Positions 28,201-37,477 of a stretch of 64,000 nucleotides of DNA are shown piece after piece. Numbering within the stretch: position 1 is the stretch's first letter; the number at the start of each line of letters is the position of its first letter. The position numbers and the translations under genes were made by a program. Source of the DNA: UBA3937 sp050951585 (GTDB lineage: Bacteria; Bacillota; Peptococcia; DRI-13; DTU073); NCBI GenBank assembly GCA_050951585.1, contig JBMNJI010000007.1, forward strand, positions 62,001 to 126,000, in the 5' to 3' direction. The notes beneath the pieces are model-generated. The model had not been told where the DNA came from and ran no database searches. It was given only the letters and a program-made list of their open reading frames with translations.

Positions 28201-30083
28201 TCCCCTATGATTATATTATTGATGTAATGAGTTAAAAACTGTTCTTGTGTGCGTTTGTCATTAGGATTATCAACAAATTCAAACGGCGGCCAATCAAATG
28301 CCGGTATCAACTTTTTCATCTTAAAATCATCAACAATATATTTCGGTTTAGGTTCATATTCACTGACCAGGGTGTCATATCTCTCCAGCATTTTGGCTAA
28401 TTGATTTGGGTATATTGCTTCATTAGTGCTTACATTTTCCGGGAGCTTTTGGTCTATTCCATAACGGGCAAATGACCAATAAGCCGGAGCAACTTTTGTA
28501 ACGGGATCGTTAGGATTGATAATATTAAAGATGTTTTTATACACAGGATTATTAATATCTGACATCAAGGCCCCGGCAGGAGTCTCAAAAGTGTATGCAT
28601 ATAAATCAGACCGCATCAAATAGCAGTTATTGAATGAATATCCATCATCTATTTTACCGGCAACTAGATTTGCGGTTGCTCCGGCTCTGCTGTAGCCGGT
28701 TAGCCACAGCTTTATATCGCCGGAAATAGCATTTTTGCTGATATAATCATCCAAAAACTCCAGAACCTGATCTCGAGCTTCCGAGAATCCTTGATGCTTC
28801 CCAGTCTCTCCAATTGTAAAATTACTGGCCCACTCGCTTTCATAACCTCCGCCTCTGACCGCTAAGGCAATTAACTCATATGGTTTTCCGCCATCCTTAA
28901 TAGTCTTATGTGCCGCAATTGCTCCGATAGAGTCTTTGGTTGGTTTTACCTCGAACCATTCATTTGTTTCAATATCTGAAAAACCGATTTCCGCCAGAAG
29001 GTTTTGGGCATTCAGACTTTTATTCTCATATGAACCGCCGACATCATGACTGCCGCAGGCAGATAATTCAAGACAGAAAGACATCGTAGCCAAATGTGGG
29101 TTATAGTTATACGCGCTCTTTGTAAAATAGCCGTCGTCATAATAATACACCGCCGAATAATCGCGGCCGCTCCCCGGATAACGGAAAATTCCTGACTTCT
29201 TTATGATATCCGAGGCAATTTCGCCAAACACAAATTCTAACTCCTCCGGATCAACAACATCGTAATATCCTGAGTTCTGCAAATCACTCATAAATCTGCG
29301 GGCAAAAGTTAATGTCGCCCCGGTGAGGTCATGGAAAAAACCCAAGGTATATAATTTGTAACCTTTCGACTTTAAAGTAGTGGCTGTATCATATACTTCG
29401 TTTGCATAATAGTAATAGTAATAGTCATCGTATGTATAATTTCCTGAATACGAATATGAACCTTCGTTAGGCAGCCCATCGGATAATAATACGACATTTT
29501 TTATCACACCCGGTGCATCCGCAATAGAACTCAATAAATCATCGGCAAATAGTAAGCCTTCATTTGTATTTGTAGTAGTACGGGCATAAATATTGTTTAT
29601 AGCGGTTTCAAGCGTCGCATAACTATTTGAAAATTGGCACTTAGTACTTGCCTTTGAATCATATGCAACAACAGCGACATAATTATCACCTTCCGCTTTG
29701 AGAACAGCGTCACAAAATTTTAACGCAGCTGTTTTTAACGTAGTTATTGGAGTTCCAGCCATACTTCCCGACTGGTCTAAAACAAGGACAGTATATCTTG
29801 AAGTACCGGAAGCAGCTCCGCTTAAATTAATCGCAGGTGCGGAAATACCCGTTCCATCAAGTACTACGGTATTGCTGGAAGAAGGCGAAAACAGTTGATT
29901 ATCATCAGCTTGATCATTTGTATTTTCTGATTTATTTGCAATATATTCAAGCCATTGTTCTCTTTCAAGCTCGGAACCATCAACTGACTGTTCTCCGGTC
30001 TGAGTACCTGCATAAACACTAAAAGGAACAAGCGATAAAATCATAGATAAAACTAACAAAACACTAAGAATACGTTTTTTCAT
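25257..30083 (-). CDS. large secreted multidomain surface protein (VWA, lipase-like, LamG)
   Basis: 1608 residues. A Sec signal peptide (1-26) is followed by a von Willebrand A domain (about 95-300) with an intact MIDAS start DQSGS at 103-107. Next is a lipase-like region (about 380-560) with GYSRAG at 463-468, an Asp in NPNDPV, and possibly His in SAHFPEICL. InlB-type and related beta repeats (about 945-1080) follow, then two nearly identical LamG/concanavalin-like domains (1088-1290 and 1401-1603) around a SWM-like domain. No LPXTG or S-layer anchor is present, so retention is unexplained. GGAGG precedes the ATG. It sits 70 bases below the first lipoprotein copy and may be read from it. Confidence 0.88.
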   Translation of the reverse strand: MKKRILSVLLVLSMILSLVPFSVYAGTQTGEQSVDGSELEREQWLEYIANKSENTNDQADDNQLFSPSSSNTVVLDGTGISAPAINLSGAASGTSRYTVLVLDQSGSMAGTPITTLKTAALKFCDAVLKAEGDNYVAVVAYDSKASTKCQFSNSYATLETAINNIYARTTTNTNEGLLFADDLLSSIADAPGVIKNVVLLSDGLPNEGSYSYSGNYTYDDYYYYYYANEVYDTATTLKSKGYKLYTLGFFHDLTGATLTFARRFMSDLQNSGYYDVVDPEELEFVFGEIASDIIKKSGIFRYPGSGRDYSAVYYYDDGYFTKSAYNYNPHLATMSFCLELSACGSHDVGGSYENKSLNAQNLLAEIGFSDIETNEWFEVKPTKDSIGAIAAHKTIKDGGKPYELIALAVRGGGYESEWASNFTIGETGKHQGFSEARDQVLEFLDDYISKNAISGDIKLWLTGYSRAGATANLVAGKIDDGYSFNNCYLMRSDLYAYTFETPAGALMSDINNPVYKNIFNIINPNDPVTKVAPAYWSFARYGIDQKLPENVSTNEAIYPNQLAKMLERYDTLVSEYEPKPKYIVDDFKMKKLIPAFDWPPFEFVDNPNDKRTQEQFLTHYINNIIIGEFIKTRTFYVSNYQDGLRDLLSIYFGADAVKTEKLIPIVKEKFKNNWGQIIKPFFINNPFKSASEKEIEALEVIARFLCESLDEADIAYDETTVRIAAVPLADLLAAVASNHPNLAGTMFKNIDGIGSAHFPEICLAWLQSMDSNYTEGGAASFCNGHYRVIRINCPVDVEVYNANGAKVAAIVADTPQDVGYSIVSSINEDGEKIIYLPADSSYSVKTTATGEGTMSFSINEYSPQIGNNTRLVDYYDIPITAGMAFTANIPSFSADELANGIENGSSVAYSLNNDSTGETVPASSDLSGNQATEAYFMVNAYAEDDLCGVVTGKGLRQLGNYAQVSAFAYNGYEFEGWYAGEQKVSSEENYRFRVEADIELVAKFTANTYALTLSAGNGGRITTGASGAYETGTLIPLTATPNSNYRFVNWTSSDGGYFEDANSATTTFAMAGNDVTVTANFELVSPSSSLVGRWSFDEGCGTAAADTSGNNLNGVVSGATWVDGKVGKALKFDGVNDYVEIPYDPILNPKKAITIEAWINPCSTAADQRILSKSPYPNNDYSMIRASNNRVLVSVKMGGTVQSAYSPANSVPVGTWTHVVGTYDGQRMRLYINGTQVNSFAVCGEINAHETPLMIGKNATSAYFKGMVDEICIYDKALTADEILSHYQAAMPTAVTAIEAETTDDGKKVVVAFDKEMADLPAAPAGFCLAVDGVENPIQSVGLNASKDLVELTLANTIYTDSTNIKLSYTAGTIKAEDGGVLASFSDMQVTNKSTVDKVISSLVGRWSFDEGCGTAAADTSGNNLNGVINGATWVDGKVGKALKFDGVNDYVEIPYDPILNPTKAITIEAWINPCSTAADQRILSKSPYPNNDYSMIRASNNRVLVSMKMGETVQSAYSPANAVPVGSWTHVVGTYDGQRMRLYINGTQVNSFAVCGEINAHETPLMIGKNATSAYFKGMVDEVCIYDKALTANEILSHYQAAQDTTE
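25275..26822 (-). repeat. direct duplication of a LamG-coding segment
   Basis: Two direct copies of about 609 bases (25275-25883 and 26214-26822), 939 bases apart, encode LamG domains that differ at only about a dozen residues. The intervening 330 bases encode a SWM-like domain. The low divergence indicates a recent duplication or continuing homogenisation. Confidence 0.88.
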
Positions 30084-30153
30084 TACTTAAACCTCCAAAG
30101 TAATTTTTAATATTTTTCACAAAAAACCATTTCAAGAAAGCCGGCGGTGTACA

Positions 30154-30921
30154 TCAAAGCTTTAGCACATACACAGTCTCCCCTTTAATTACGTCATCAC
30201 TGGTCTCAATCAATGTCTTTCCGTCAATGCAAAAAGCCGGTCTTACTCCATTAGTGTGCTCTACGCTGACACTCCCCATTGTTGCATCAAAGCCCACTGA
30301 CCATGCGGAAGTATCAAACTCAGTGTATGAGGTCCGCAACCACCAACCCGCCGCTATCCCTGTTTCCAGACGGGCAATCCGCGACGTAGGGTTAGGAAAA
30401 TATTTTAAAGCTTTCCCTTCCACAGCAGCAATTGACTCTTTAGGCAACCCCAGTTCCGTGTATGATAGTAGGAAAATTTTTCGGTTGATTTCTGTTGTCT
30501 CCTTTCCACAACTACCCAGGCTTGACTTGGCGGTGATTACTATTTTGCTGTCCGCAATTTGCTTTTGCACCTCGGGCGTAAAACTGTTGATAAATTCTTC
30601 ATTGAGGAATTTATCAATACTGCTGTTTTCATAATACCCGTTATATCTATCATTTGGGTTGAAAATCATTACCTCATTCAGGATATGTTTTCGCAAAAGC
30701 AGTACATTGCCGTTATAATCGTCCGTTAAGACAAGATAAGGGACAAATTTGGCGTTTTCTTCGAGATAGACCGTGTAACCATGATTCTTATTGACGTCAT
30801 AAGCAATATCTCTGATTTCTTCCGGTTTATTAATTTTTCGCACTAATCCACACCCCGAAAACACTAAAGTAATTCCTATTATCAGTAAAATAATGCTGGT
30901 AAGATTAATATGCCGTATCAT
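30154..30921 (-). CDS. DUF6273-type lipoprotein, array copy 1
   Basis: 255 residues: a lipoprotein signal with LVFSGC (lipidated Cys 24), a constant region (about 25-155) and a variable C-terminal region. DUF6273 hallmarks are SSIDKFLNEEFINSF, IFLLSYTEL, WWLRTSYT (about 193) and GVRPAF (about 225). Its variable blocks are PKESI (about 160), PNPTSRIAR (about 176) and AWSVGFDATMGSVSVEHTN (about 206); the last is shared with copy 8. It alone begins MIRH, has SS rather than CV near residue 100, and has SYTEL for SHTEL. It is nearest the large surface gene (70 bases). GGAGGTGAG precedes the ATG. Surface exposure is expected; ligand unknown. Confidence 0.85.
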   Translation of the reverse strand: MIRHINLTSIILLIIGITLVFSGCGLVRKINKPEEIRDIAYDVNKNHGYTVYLEENAKFVPYLVLTDDYNGNVLLLRKHILNEVMIFNPNDRYNGYYENSSIDKFLNEEFINSFTPEVQKQIADSKIVITAKSSLGSCGKETTEINRKIFLLSYTELGLPKESIAAVEGKALKYFPNPTSRIARLETGIAAGWWLRTSYTEFDTSAWSVGFDATMGSVSVEHTNGVRPAFCIDGKTLIETSDDVIKGETVYVLKL

Positions 30922-30987
30922 TTGCGGCTCACCTCCAATAACGAATGGATTTTTGTTATAGAATTGATATCCTAAGCCTCCTTTCCA

Positions 30988-30993
30988 ATTATA
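30988..30993 (-). promoter_or_regulatory. -10 box of array copy 1 (repeated in every intact unit)
   Basis: Minus-strand TATAAT (plus-strand ATTATA at 30988-30993), about 65 bases before the copy 1 start, with a weak -35 (TTAGAT) 16 bases further up. The same sequence lies above copies 2-7, so each intact copy seems to have its own promoter. An AGGAGG-like stretch follows the -10, well before the functional ribosome site next to the ATG. Confidence 0.5.
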
Positions 30994-31153
30994 ATTAGCG
31001 TTTATCTGTATCTAAGGTATATTTAGACAATAACATCTATGGTCTTTCTATAAATTTTATAAATTGGGAATAATATGGTTTCGAATAAACATAATTGTTG
31101 ATTTTTGGGGTAATATTCACAAAAAACCATTTCAAGAAAGCTGGCGGTGTAAA

Positions 31154-31924
31154 TCAAAACTTTAGCACATACACAGTCTCCCCTTTAATTACGTCATCAC
31201 TGGTCTCAATCAATGTCTTCCCGTCTACGCAAAAAGCCGGTCTTACTCCATTGGTGTGTTCTACGCAAACATCCCCCGTTGCCGCATTAAAACCCACCGA
31301 CAGAGCGGTAGTATCATACCCAGTGTATGAGGTTCTTAACCACCAACCCGCCGCTATCCCTGTTTCCAGACGGGCAATCCGCGACGTAGGATCAGAAAAA
31401 TATTTCAAAGCTTTCCCTTCCACAGCAGCCATTGAATAATCTTTTGTCAAACCTAGTTCCGTGTGTGATAATAAAAAGATTTTTCGGTTGATTTCTGTTG
31501 TCTCTTTTCCGCAACTACCCAGGCTTGACTTGGCGGTGATTACTATTTTGCTGTCAATTATTTGCTTTTGCACCTCGGGCGTAAAACTGTTCATAAATTC
31601 TTCATTGAGGAATTTATCAATAACGCAATTTTCATAATACCCGTTATATCTATCATTTGGGTTGAAAATCATTACCTCATTCAGGATATGTTCTCGCAAA
31701 AGCAGTACATTGCCGTTATAATCATCCGTTAAGACAAGATAAGGGACAAATTTGGCGTTTTCTTCGAGATAGACCGTGTAGCCATGATTCTTATTGACGT
31801 CATAAGCAATATCTCTGATTTCTTCCGGTTTATTAATTTTTCGCACTAATCCACACCCCGAAAACACTAAAGTAATTCCTATTATCAGTAAAATAATGCT
31901 GGTAAGATTAATATGCCGTGTCAT
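31154..31924 (-). CDS. DUF6273-type lipoprotein, array copy 2
   Basis: 256 residues, the same signal peptide and constant region as the other copies. Variable blocks: TKDYSM, SDPTSRIAR, TSYTGYDTT, and ALSVGFNAATGDVCVEHTN, which copy 7 shares with one change. It ends LKF, as copy 7 does, whereas the others end LKL. The 3' flank variant (GCTGGCGGTGTAAATCAAAAC) is also shared with copy 7, so the match extends past the stop codon. The ribosome site GGAGGTGAG is intact. Confidence 0.85.
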   Translation of the reverse strand: MTRHINLTSIILLIIGITLVFSGCGLVRKINKPEEIRDIAYDVNKNHGYTVYLEENAKFVPYLVLTDDYNGNVLLLREHILNEVMIFNPNDRYNGYYENCVIDKFLNEEFMNSFTPEVQKQIIDSKIVITAKSSLGSCGKETTEINRKIFLLSHTELGLTKDYSMAAVEGKALKYFSDPTSRIARLETGIAAGWWLRTSYTGYDTTALSVGFNAATGDVCVEHTNGVRPAFCVDGKTLIETSDDVIKGETVYVLKF

Positions 31925-32155
31925 TTGCGGCTCACCTCCAATAACGAATGGATTTTTGTTATAGAATTGATATCCTAAGCCTCCTTTTCAATTATAATTA
32001 GCATTTATCTTTATTTAAGGTATATTTAGACAATAACATCTATAATCATTCTATAAATTTTAATATTTGGGAATTATAAGGTTCTGTATAAACATAATTG
32101 TTGGTTTTTGGGGTAAATATTCACAAAAACCATTTCAAAAAGTTAGCGGTGTACA

Positions 32156-32923
32156 TCAAAGCTTTAGCACATACACAGTCTCTCCTTTAATTACGTCATC
32201 ACTGGTCTCAATCAATGTTTTCCCGTCTACGCAAAACGCCGGTCTTACTCCATTGGTGTAATCAAGACCAACCCCCCCCGTTGCCGCATCAAAGCCCACC
32301 GACCAAACGGTAGTATCAAACTCAGTGTATGAGGTTCGCAACCACCAACCCGCCGCTATCCCTGTTTCCAGACGGGCAATCCGCGACGTAGGATCAGAAA
32401 AATATTTTAAAGCTTTCCCTTCCACAGCGACATCTGCATATTCCGGCAAACCCAGTTCCGTGTGTGATAATAAAAAGATTTTTCGGTTGATTTCTGTTGT
32501 CTCTTTTCCGCAACTACCCAGGCTTGACTTGGCGGTGATTACTATTTTGCTGTCCGCAATTTGCTTTTGCATCTCGGGCGTAAAACTGTTGATAAATTCT
32601 TCATTGAGGAATTTATCAATAACGCAATTTTCATAATACCCGTTATATCTATCATTTGGGTTGAAAATCATTACCTCATTCAGGATATGTTTTCGCAAAA
32701 GCAGTACATTGCCGTTATAATCATCCGTTAAGACAAGATAAGGGACAAATTTGGCGTTTTCTTCGAGATAGACCGTGTAGCCATGATTCTTATTGACGTC
32801 ATAAGCAATATCTCTGATTTCTTCCGGTTTATTAATTTTTCGCACTAATCCACACCCCGAAAACACTAAAGTAATTCCTATTATCAGTAAAATAATGCTG
32901 GTAAGATTAATATGCCGTGTCAT
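32156..32923 (-). CDS. DUF6273-type lipoprotein, array copy 3
   Basis: 255 residues with intact lipobox and ribosome site. Variable blocks: PEYADV (unique in the array), SDPTSRIAR (as copy 2), TSYTEFDTT and VWSVGFDAATGGVGLDYTN (as copy 4). It therefore combines one private block with two blocks held by different neighbours, direct evidence of reassortment. Confidence 0.85.
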   Translation of the reverse strand: MTRHINLTSIILLIIGITLVFSGCGLVRKINKPEEIRDIAYDVNKNHGYTVYLEENAKFVPYLVLTDDYNGNVLLLRKHILNEVMIFNPNDRYNGYYENCVIDKFLNEEFINSFTPEMQKQIADSKIVITAKSSLGSCGKETTEINRKIFLLSHTELGLPEYADVAVEGKALKYFSDPTSRIARLETGIAAGWWLRTSYTEFDTTVWSVGFDAATGGVGLDYTNGVRPAFCVDGKTLIETSDDVIKGETVYVLKL

Positions 32924-33156
32924 TTGCGGCTCACCTCCAATAACGAATGGATTTTTGTTATAGAATTGATATCCTAAGCCTCCTTTCCAATTATAATTAG
33001 CGTTTATCTGTATCTAAGGTATATTTAGACAATAACATCTATGGTCTTTCTATAATTTTTAAAATTTGGGAATTATAAGGTTCGGCATAAACATAATTGT
33101 TGATTTTTGGGGTAAATATTCACAAAAAACCATTTCAAGAAAGCCGGCGGTGTACA

Positions 33157-33924
33157 TCAAAGCTTTAGAACATACACAGTTTCCCCTTTAATTACGTCAT
33201 CACTGGTCTCAATCAATGTTTTCCCGTCAACGCAAAACGCCGGTCTTACTCCATTGGTGTAATCAAGACCAACCCCCCCCGTTGCCGCATCAAAGCCCAC
33301 CGACCAAACGGTAGTATCATACCCAGTGTATGAGGTTCTTAACCACCAACCCGCCGCTATCCCTGTTTCCAGATAGGCAATCCGGGACATGGAATTAGGA
33401 AAATATTTCAGAGCTTTCCCTTCCACAGCGGCACCTGCATGTTCCCGCAAGCCCAGTTCCGTATGTGATAGTAAAAAGATTTTTCGGTTGATTTCTGTTG
33501 TCTCTTTTCCGCAACTACCCAGGCTTGACTTGGCGGTGATTACTATTTTGCTGTCCGCAATTTGCTTTTGCATCTCGGGCGTAAAACTGTTGATAAATTC
33601 TTCATTGAGGAATTTATCAATAACGCAATTTTCATAATACCCGTTATATCTATCATTTGGGTTGAAAATCATTACCTCATTCAGGATATGTTTTCGCAAA
33701 AGCAGTACATTGCCGTTATAATCATCCGTTAAGACAAGATAAGGGACAAATTTGGCGTTTTCTTCGAGATAGACCGTGTAGCCATGATTCTTATTGACGT
33801 CATAAGCAATATCTCTGATTTCTTCCGGTTTATTAATTTTTCGCACTAATCCACACCCCGAAAACACTAAAGTAATTCCTATTATCAGTAAAATAATGCT
33901 GGTAAGATTAATATGCCGTGTCAT
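33157..33924 (-). CDS. DUF6273-type lipoprotein, array copy 4
   Basis: 255 residues with intact lipobox and ribosome site. Variable blocks: REHAGA and PNSMSRIAY (as copy 5), TSYTGYDTT (as copy 2) and VWSVGFDAATGGVGLDYTN (as copy 3). It shares its final block with one neighbour and its first two blocks with the other. Confidence 0.85.
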   Translation of the reverse strand: MTRHINLTSIILLIIGITLVFSGCGLVRKINKPEEIRDIAYDVNKNHGYTVYLEENAKFVPYLVLTDDYNGNVLLLRKHILNEVMIFNPNDRYNGYYENCVIDKFLNEEFINSFTPEMQKQIADSKIVITAKSSLGSCGKETTEINRKIFLLSHTELGLREHAGAAVEGKALKYFPNSMSRIAYLETGIAAGWWLRTSYTGYDTTVWSVGFDAATGGVGLDYTNGVRPAFCVDGKTLIETSDDVIKGETVYVLKL

Positions 33925-34157
33925 TTGCGGCTCACCTCCAATAACGAATGGATTTTTGTTATAGAATTGATATCCTAAGCCTCCTTTCCAATTATAATTA
34001 GCGTTTATCTGTATCTAAGGTATATTTAGACAATAACATCTATGGTCTTTCTATAAATTTTATAAATTGGGAATAATATGGTTTCGAATAAACATAATTG
34101 TTGATTTTTGGGGTAAATATTCACAAAAAACCATTTCAAGAAAGCCGGCGGTGTACA

Positions 34158-34925
34158 TCAAAGCTTTAGCACATACACAGTCTCTCCTTTAATTACGTCA
34201 TCACTGGTCTCAATCAATGTTTTCCCGTCAATGCAAAACGCCGGTCTTACTCCACTAGTGTGTTCTACACAATGACCCCCTGTTACCGCATCAAAAGCCA
34301 CCGCCCAAGCGGTAGTATGAAACTCGGTGTATGAGGTTCTTAACCACCAACTCGCCGCTATCCCTGTTTCCAGATAGGCAATCCGGGACATGGAATTAGG
34401 AAAATATTTCAGAGCTTTCCCTTCCACAGCGGCACCTGCATGTTCCCGCAACCCCAGTTCCGTGTGTGATAATAAAAAGATTTTACGGTTGATTTCTGTT
34501 GTCTCTTTTCCGCAACTACCCAGGCTTGACTTGGCGGTGATTACTATTTTGCTGTCAATTATTTGCTTTTGCACCTCAGGAGTAAAACTGTTCATAAATT
34601 CTTCATTGAGGAATTTATCAATAACGCAATTTTCATAATACCCGTTATAACCACGGTTTGGATTGAAAATCATTACCTCATTCAGGATATGTTCTCGCAA
34701 AAGCAGTACATTGCCGTTATAATCATCCGTTAAGACAAGATAAGGGACAAATTTGGCGTTTTCTTCGAGATAGACCGTGTAGCCATGATTCTTATTGACG
34801 TCATAAGCAATATCTCTGATTTCTTCCGGTTTATTAATTTTTCGCACTAATCCACACCCCGAAAACACTAAAGTAATTCCTATTATCAGTAAAATAATGC
34901 TGGTAAGATTAATATGCCGTGTCAT
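34158..34925 (-). CDS. DUF6273-type lipoprotein, array copy 5
   Basis: 255 residues with intact lipobox and ribosome site. Variable blocks: REHAGA and PNSMSRIAY (as copy 4), TSYTEFHTT (as copies 7 and 8) and AWAVAFDAVTGGHCVEHTS (as copy 6). It has NRGYNGYYEN where the rest have NDRYNGYYEN. It is the first copy carrying the longer leader with about 48 extra bases upstream. Confidence 0.85.
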   Translation of the reverse strand: MTRHINLTSIILLIIGITLVFSGCGLVRKINKPEEIRDIAYDVNKNHGYTVYLEENAKFVPYLVLTDDYNGNVLLLREHILNEVMIFNPNRGYNGYYENCVIDKFLNEEFMNSFTPEVQKQIIDSKIVITAKSSLGSCGKETTEINRKIFLLSHTELGLREHAGAAVEGKALKYFPNSMSRIAYLETGIAASWWLRTSYTEFHTTAWAVAFDAVTGGHCVEHTSGVRPAFCIDGKTLIETSDDVIKGETVYVLKL

Positions 34926-35205
34926 TTGCGGCTCACCTCCAATAACAGAATCAAATTTTTATCAACAAACGATAGTGTTTCCCTGCACCCCACCGCCGCA
35001 GATGCTATCAAGAATTGATATTCTAAGCCTCCTTTCCAATTATAATTAGCGTTTATCTTTATCTAAGGTATATTTAGACAATAACATCTATAATCATTCT
35101 ATAAATTTTAAAATTTGGGAATTATAAGGTTCGGCATAAACATAATTGTTGATTTTTGGGGTAAATATTCACAAAAAACCATTTCAAGAAAGCCGGCGGT
35201 GTACA

Positions 35206-35976
35206 TCAAAGCTTTAGCACATACACAGTCTCCCCTTTAATTACGTCATCACTGGTCTCAATCAATGCTTTTCCGTCCAGGCAAAACGCCGGTCTTACTC
35301 CACTAGTGTGTTCTACACAATGACCCCCTGTTACCGCATCAAAAGCCACCGCCCAAGCGGTAGTATCAAACTCAGTAAATGAGGTCCGCAACCACCAACT
35401 CGCCGCTATCCCTGTTTCCAGACGGGCAATCCGCGATGTGGGATCAGGAAAATATTTTAGAGCTTTCCCTTCCACAGCAGCCATTGAATAATCTTTTGTC
35501 AAACCTAGTTCCGTGTGTGATAATAAAAAGATTTTTCGCATGATTTCTGTTGTCTCCTTTCCGCAACTACCCAGGCTTGACTTGGCGGTGATTACTATTT
35601 TGCTGTCCGCAATTTGCTTTTGCACCTCGGGCGTAAAACTGTTCATAAATTCTTCATTGAGGAATTTATCAATAACGCAATTTTCATAATACCCGTTATA
35701 TCTATCATTTGGGTTGAAAATCATTACCTCATTCAGGATATGTTCTCGCAAAAGCAGTACATTGCCGTTATAATCGTCCGTTAAGACAAGATAAGGGACA
35801 AATTTGGCGTTTTCTTCGAGATAGACCGTGTAGCCATGATTCTTATTGACGTCATAAGCAATATCTCTGATTTCTTCCGGTTTATTAATTTTTCGCACTA
35901 ATCCACACCCCGAAAACACTAAAGTAATTCCTATTATCAGTAAAATAATGCTGGTAAGATTAATATGCCGTGTCAT
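35206..35976 (-). CDS. DUF6273-type lipoprotein, array copy 6
   Basis: 256 residues with intact lipobox and ribosome site. Variable blocks: TKDYSM (as copies 2, 7 and 8), PDPTSRIAR, TSFTEFDTT and AWAVAFDAVTGGHCVEHTS (as copy 5). Private changes are EIMRKIF for EINRKIF and CLDGKALIE for CIDGKTLIE. Long leader type. Upstream lies the copied 5' fragment of the large surface gene. Confidence 0.85.
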   Translation of the reverse strand: MTRHINLTSIILLIIGITLVFSGCGLVRKINKPEEIRDIAYDVNKNHGYTVYLEENAKFVPYLVLTDDYNGNVLLLREHILNEVMIFNPNDRYNGYYENCVIDKFLNEEFMNSFTPEVQKQIADSKIVITAKSSLGSCGKETTEIMRKIFLLSHTELGLTKDYSMAAVEGKALKYFPDPTSRIARLETGIAASWWLRTSFTEFDTTAWAVAFDAVTGGHCVEHTSGVRPAFCLDGKALIETSDDVIKGETVYVLKL

Positions 35977-36124
35977 TTGCGGCTCACCTCCAATAACAGA
36001 ATCAAATTTTTATCAACAAACGATAGTGTTTCCCTGCACCCCACCGCCGCAGATGCTATCAAGAATTGATATTCTAAGCCTCCTTTCCAATTATAATTAG
36101 CGTTTATCTGTATCTAAGGTATAT

Positions 36125-36358
36125 TTAGACAATAACATCTATGGTCTTTCTATAAATTTTATAAAACAGTTGATTATCATCAGCTTGATCATTTGTATTT
36201 TCTGATTTATTTGCAATATATTCAAGCCATTGTTCTCTTGCAAGCTCGGAACCATCAACTGACTGTTCTCCGGTCTGAGTACCTGCATAAACACTAAAAG
36301 GAACAAGCGATAAAATCATCGATAAAACTAACAAAACACTAAGAATACGTTTTTTCAT
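36125..36358 (-). pseudogene. copied 5' fragment of the large surface-protein gene
   Basis: A 77-codon frame whose first 65 codons match the start of the 1608-residue surface protein (signal peptide to NDQADDNQLF) with one residue changed (Glu40 to Ala). After that the frame runs into array leader sequence (YKIYRKTIDVIV) and stops. The upstream 70 bases, including the ribosome site, are copied too. The junction near 36163-36168 shows a few bases of A-rich microhomology. It could still yield a secreted peptide, but it is best seen as a duplication remnant. Confidence 0.88.
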
Positions 36359-36428
36359 TACTTAAACCTCCAAAGTAATTTTTAATATTTTTCACAAAAA
36401 ACCATTTCAAGAAAGCTGGCGGTGTAAA

Positions 36429-37199
36429 TCAAAACTTTAGCACATACACAGTCTCCCCTTTAATTACGTCATCACTGGTCTCAATCAATGTCTTCCCGTC
36501 TACGCAAAAAGCCGGTCTTACTCCATTGGTGTGTTCTACGCAAACATCCCCTATTGCCGCATTAAAACCCACCGACAGAGCGGTAGTATGAAACTCGGTG
36601 TATGAGGTCCGCAACCACCAACCCGCCGCTATCCCTGTTTCCAGATAGGCAATCCGGGACATGGGATCAGGAAAATATTTCAAAGCTTTCCCTTCCACAG
36701 CAGCCATTGAATAATCTTTTGTCAAACCTAGTTCCGTGTGTGATAATAAAAAGATTTTTCGGTTGATTTCTGTTGTCTCTTTTCCGCAACTACCCAGGCT
36801 TGACTTGGCGGTGATTACTATTTTGCTGTCAATTATTTGCTTTTGCACCTCGGGCGTAAAACTGTTCATAAATTCTTCATTGAGGAATTTATCAATAACG
36901 CAATTTTCATAATACCCGTTATATCTATCATTTGGGTTGAAAATCATTACCTCATTCAGGATATGTTCTCGCAAAAGCAGTACATTGCCGTTATAATCGT
37001 CCGTTAAGACAAGATAAGGGACAAATTTGGCGTTTTCTTCGAGATAGACCGTGTAGCCATGATTCTTATTGACGTCATAAGCAATATCTCTGATTTCTTC
37101 CGGTTTATTAATTTTTCGCACTAATCCACACCCCGAAAACACTAAAGTAATTCCTATTATCAGTAAAATAATGCTGGTAAGATTAATATGCCGTGTCAT
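36429..37199 (-). CDS. DUF6273-type lipoprotein, array copy 7
   Basis: 256 residues with intact lipobox and ribosome site. Variable blocks: TKDYSM, PDPMSRIAY (a hybrid of the PDPT and SMSRIAY types), TSYTEFHTT and ALSVGFNAAIGDVCVEHTN (as copy 2). It sits 70 bases above the surface-gene fragment, exactly as copy 1 sits above the intact surface gene, so the copy-plus-surface-gene arrangement was itself duplicated. Long leader type. Confidence 0.85.
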   Translation of the reverse strand: MTRHINLTSIILLIIGITLVFSGCGLVRKINKPEEIRDIAYDVNKNHGYTVYLEENAKFVPYLVLTDDYNGNVLLLREHILNEVMIFNPNDRYNGYYENCVIDKFLNEEFMNSFTPEVQKQIIDSKIVITAKSSLGSCGKETTEINRKIFLLSHTELGLTKDYSMAAVEGKALKYFPDPMSRIAYLETGIAAGWWLRTSYTEFHTTALSVGFNAAIGDVCVEHTNGVRPAFCVDGKTLIETSDDVIKGETVYVLKF

Positions 37200-37477
37200 T
37201 TGCGGCTCACCTCCAATAACAGAATCAAATTTTTATCAACAAACGATAGTGTTTCCCTGCACCCCACCGCCGCAGATGCTATCAAGAATTGATATTCTAA
37301 GCCTCCTTTCCAATTATAATTAGCGTTTATCTGTATCTAAGGTATATTTAGACAATAACATCTATAATCCTTCTATAAATTTTAATATTTGGGAATTATA
37401 AGGTTCTGTATAAACATAATTGTTGGTTTTTGGGGTAAATATTCACAAAAACCATTTCAAAAAGTTAGCGGTGTACA

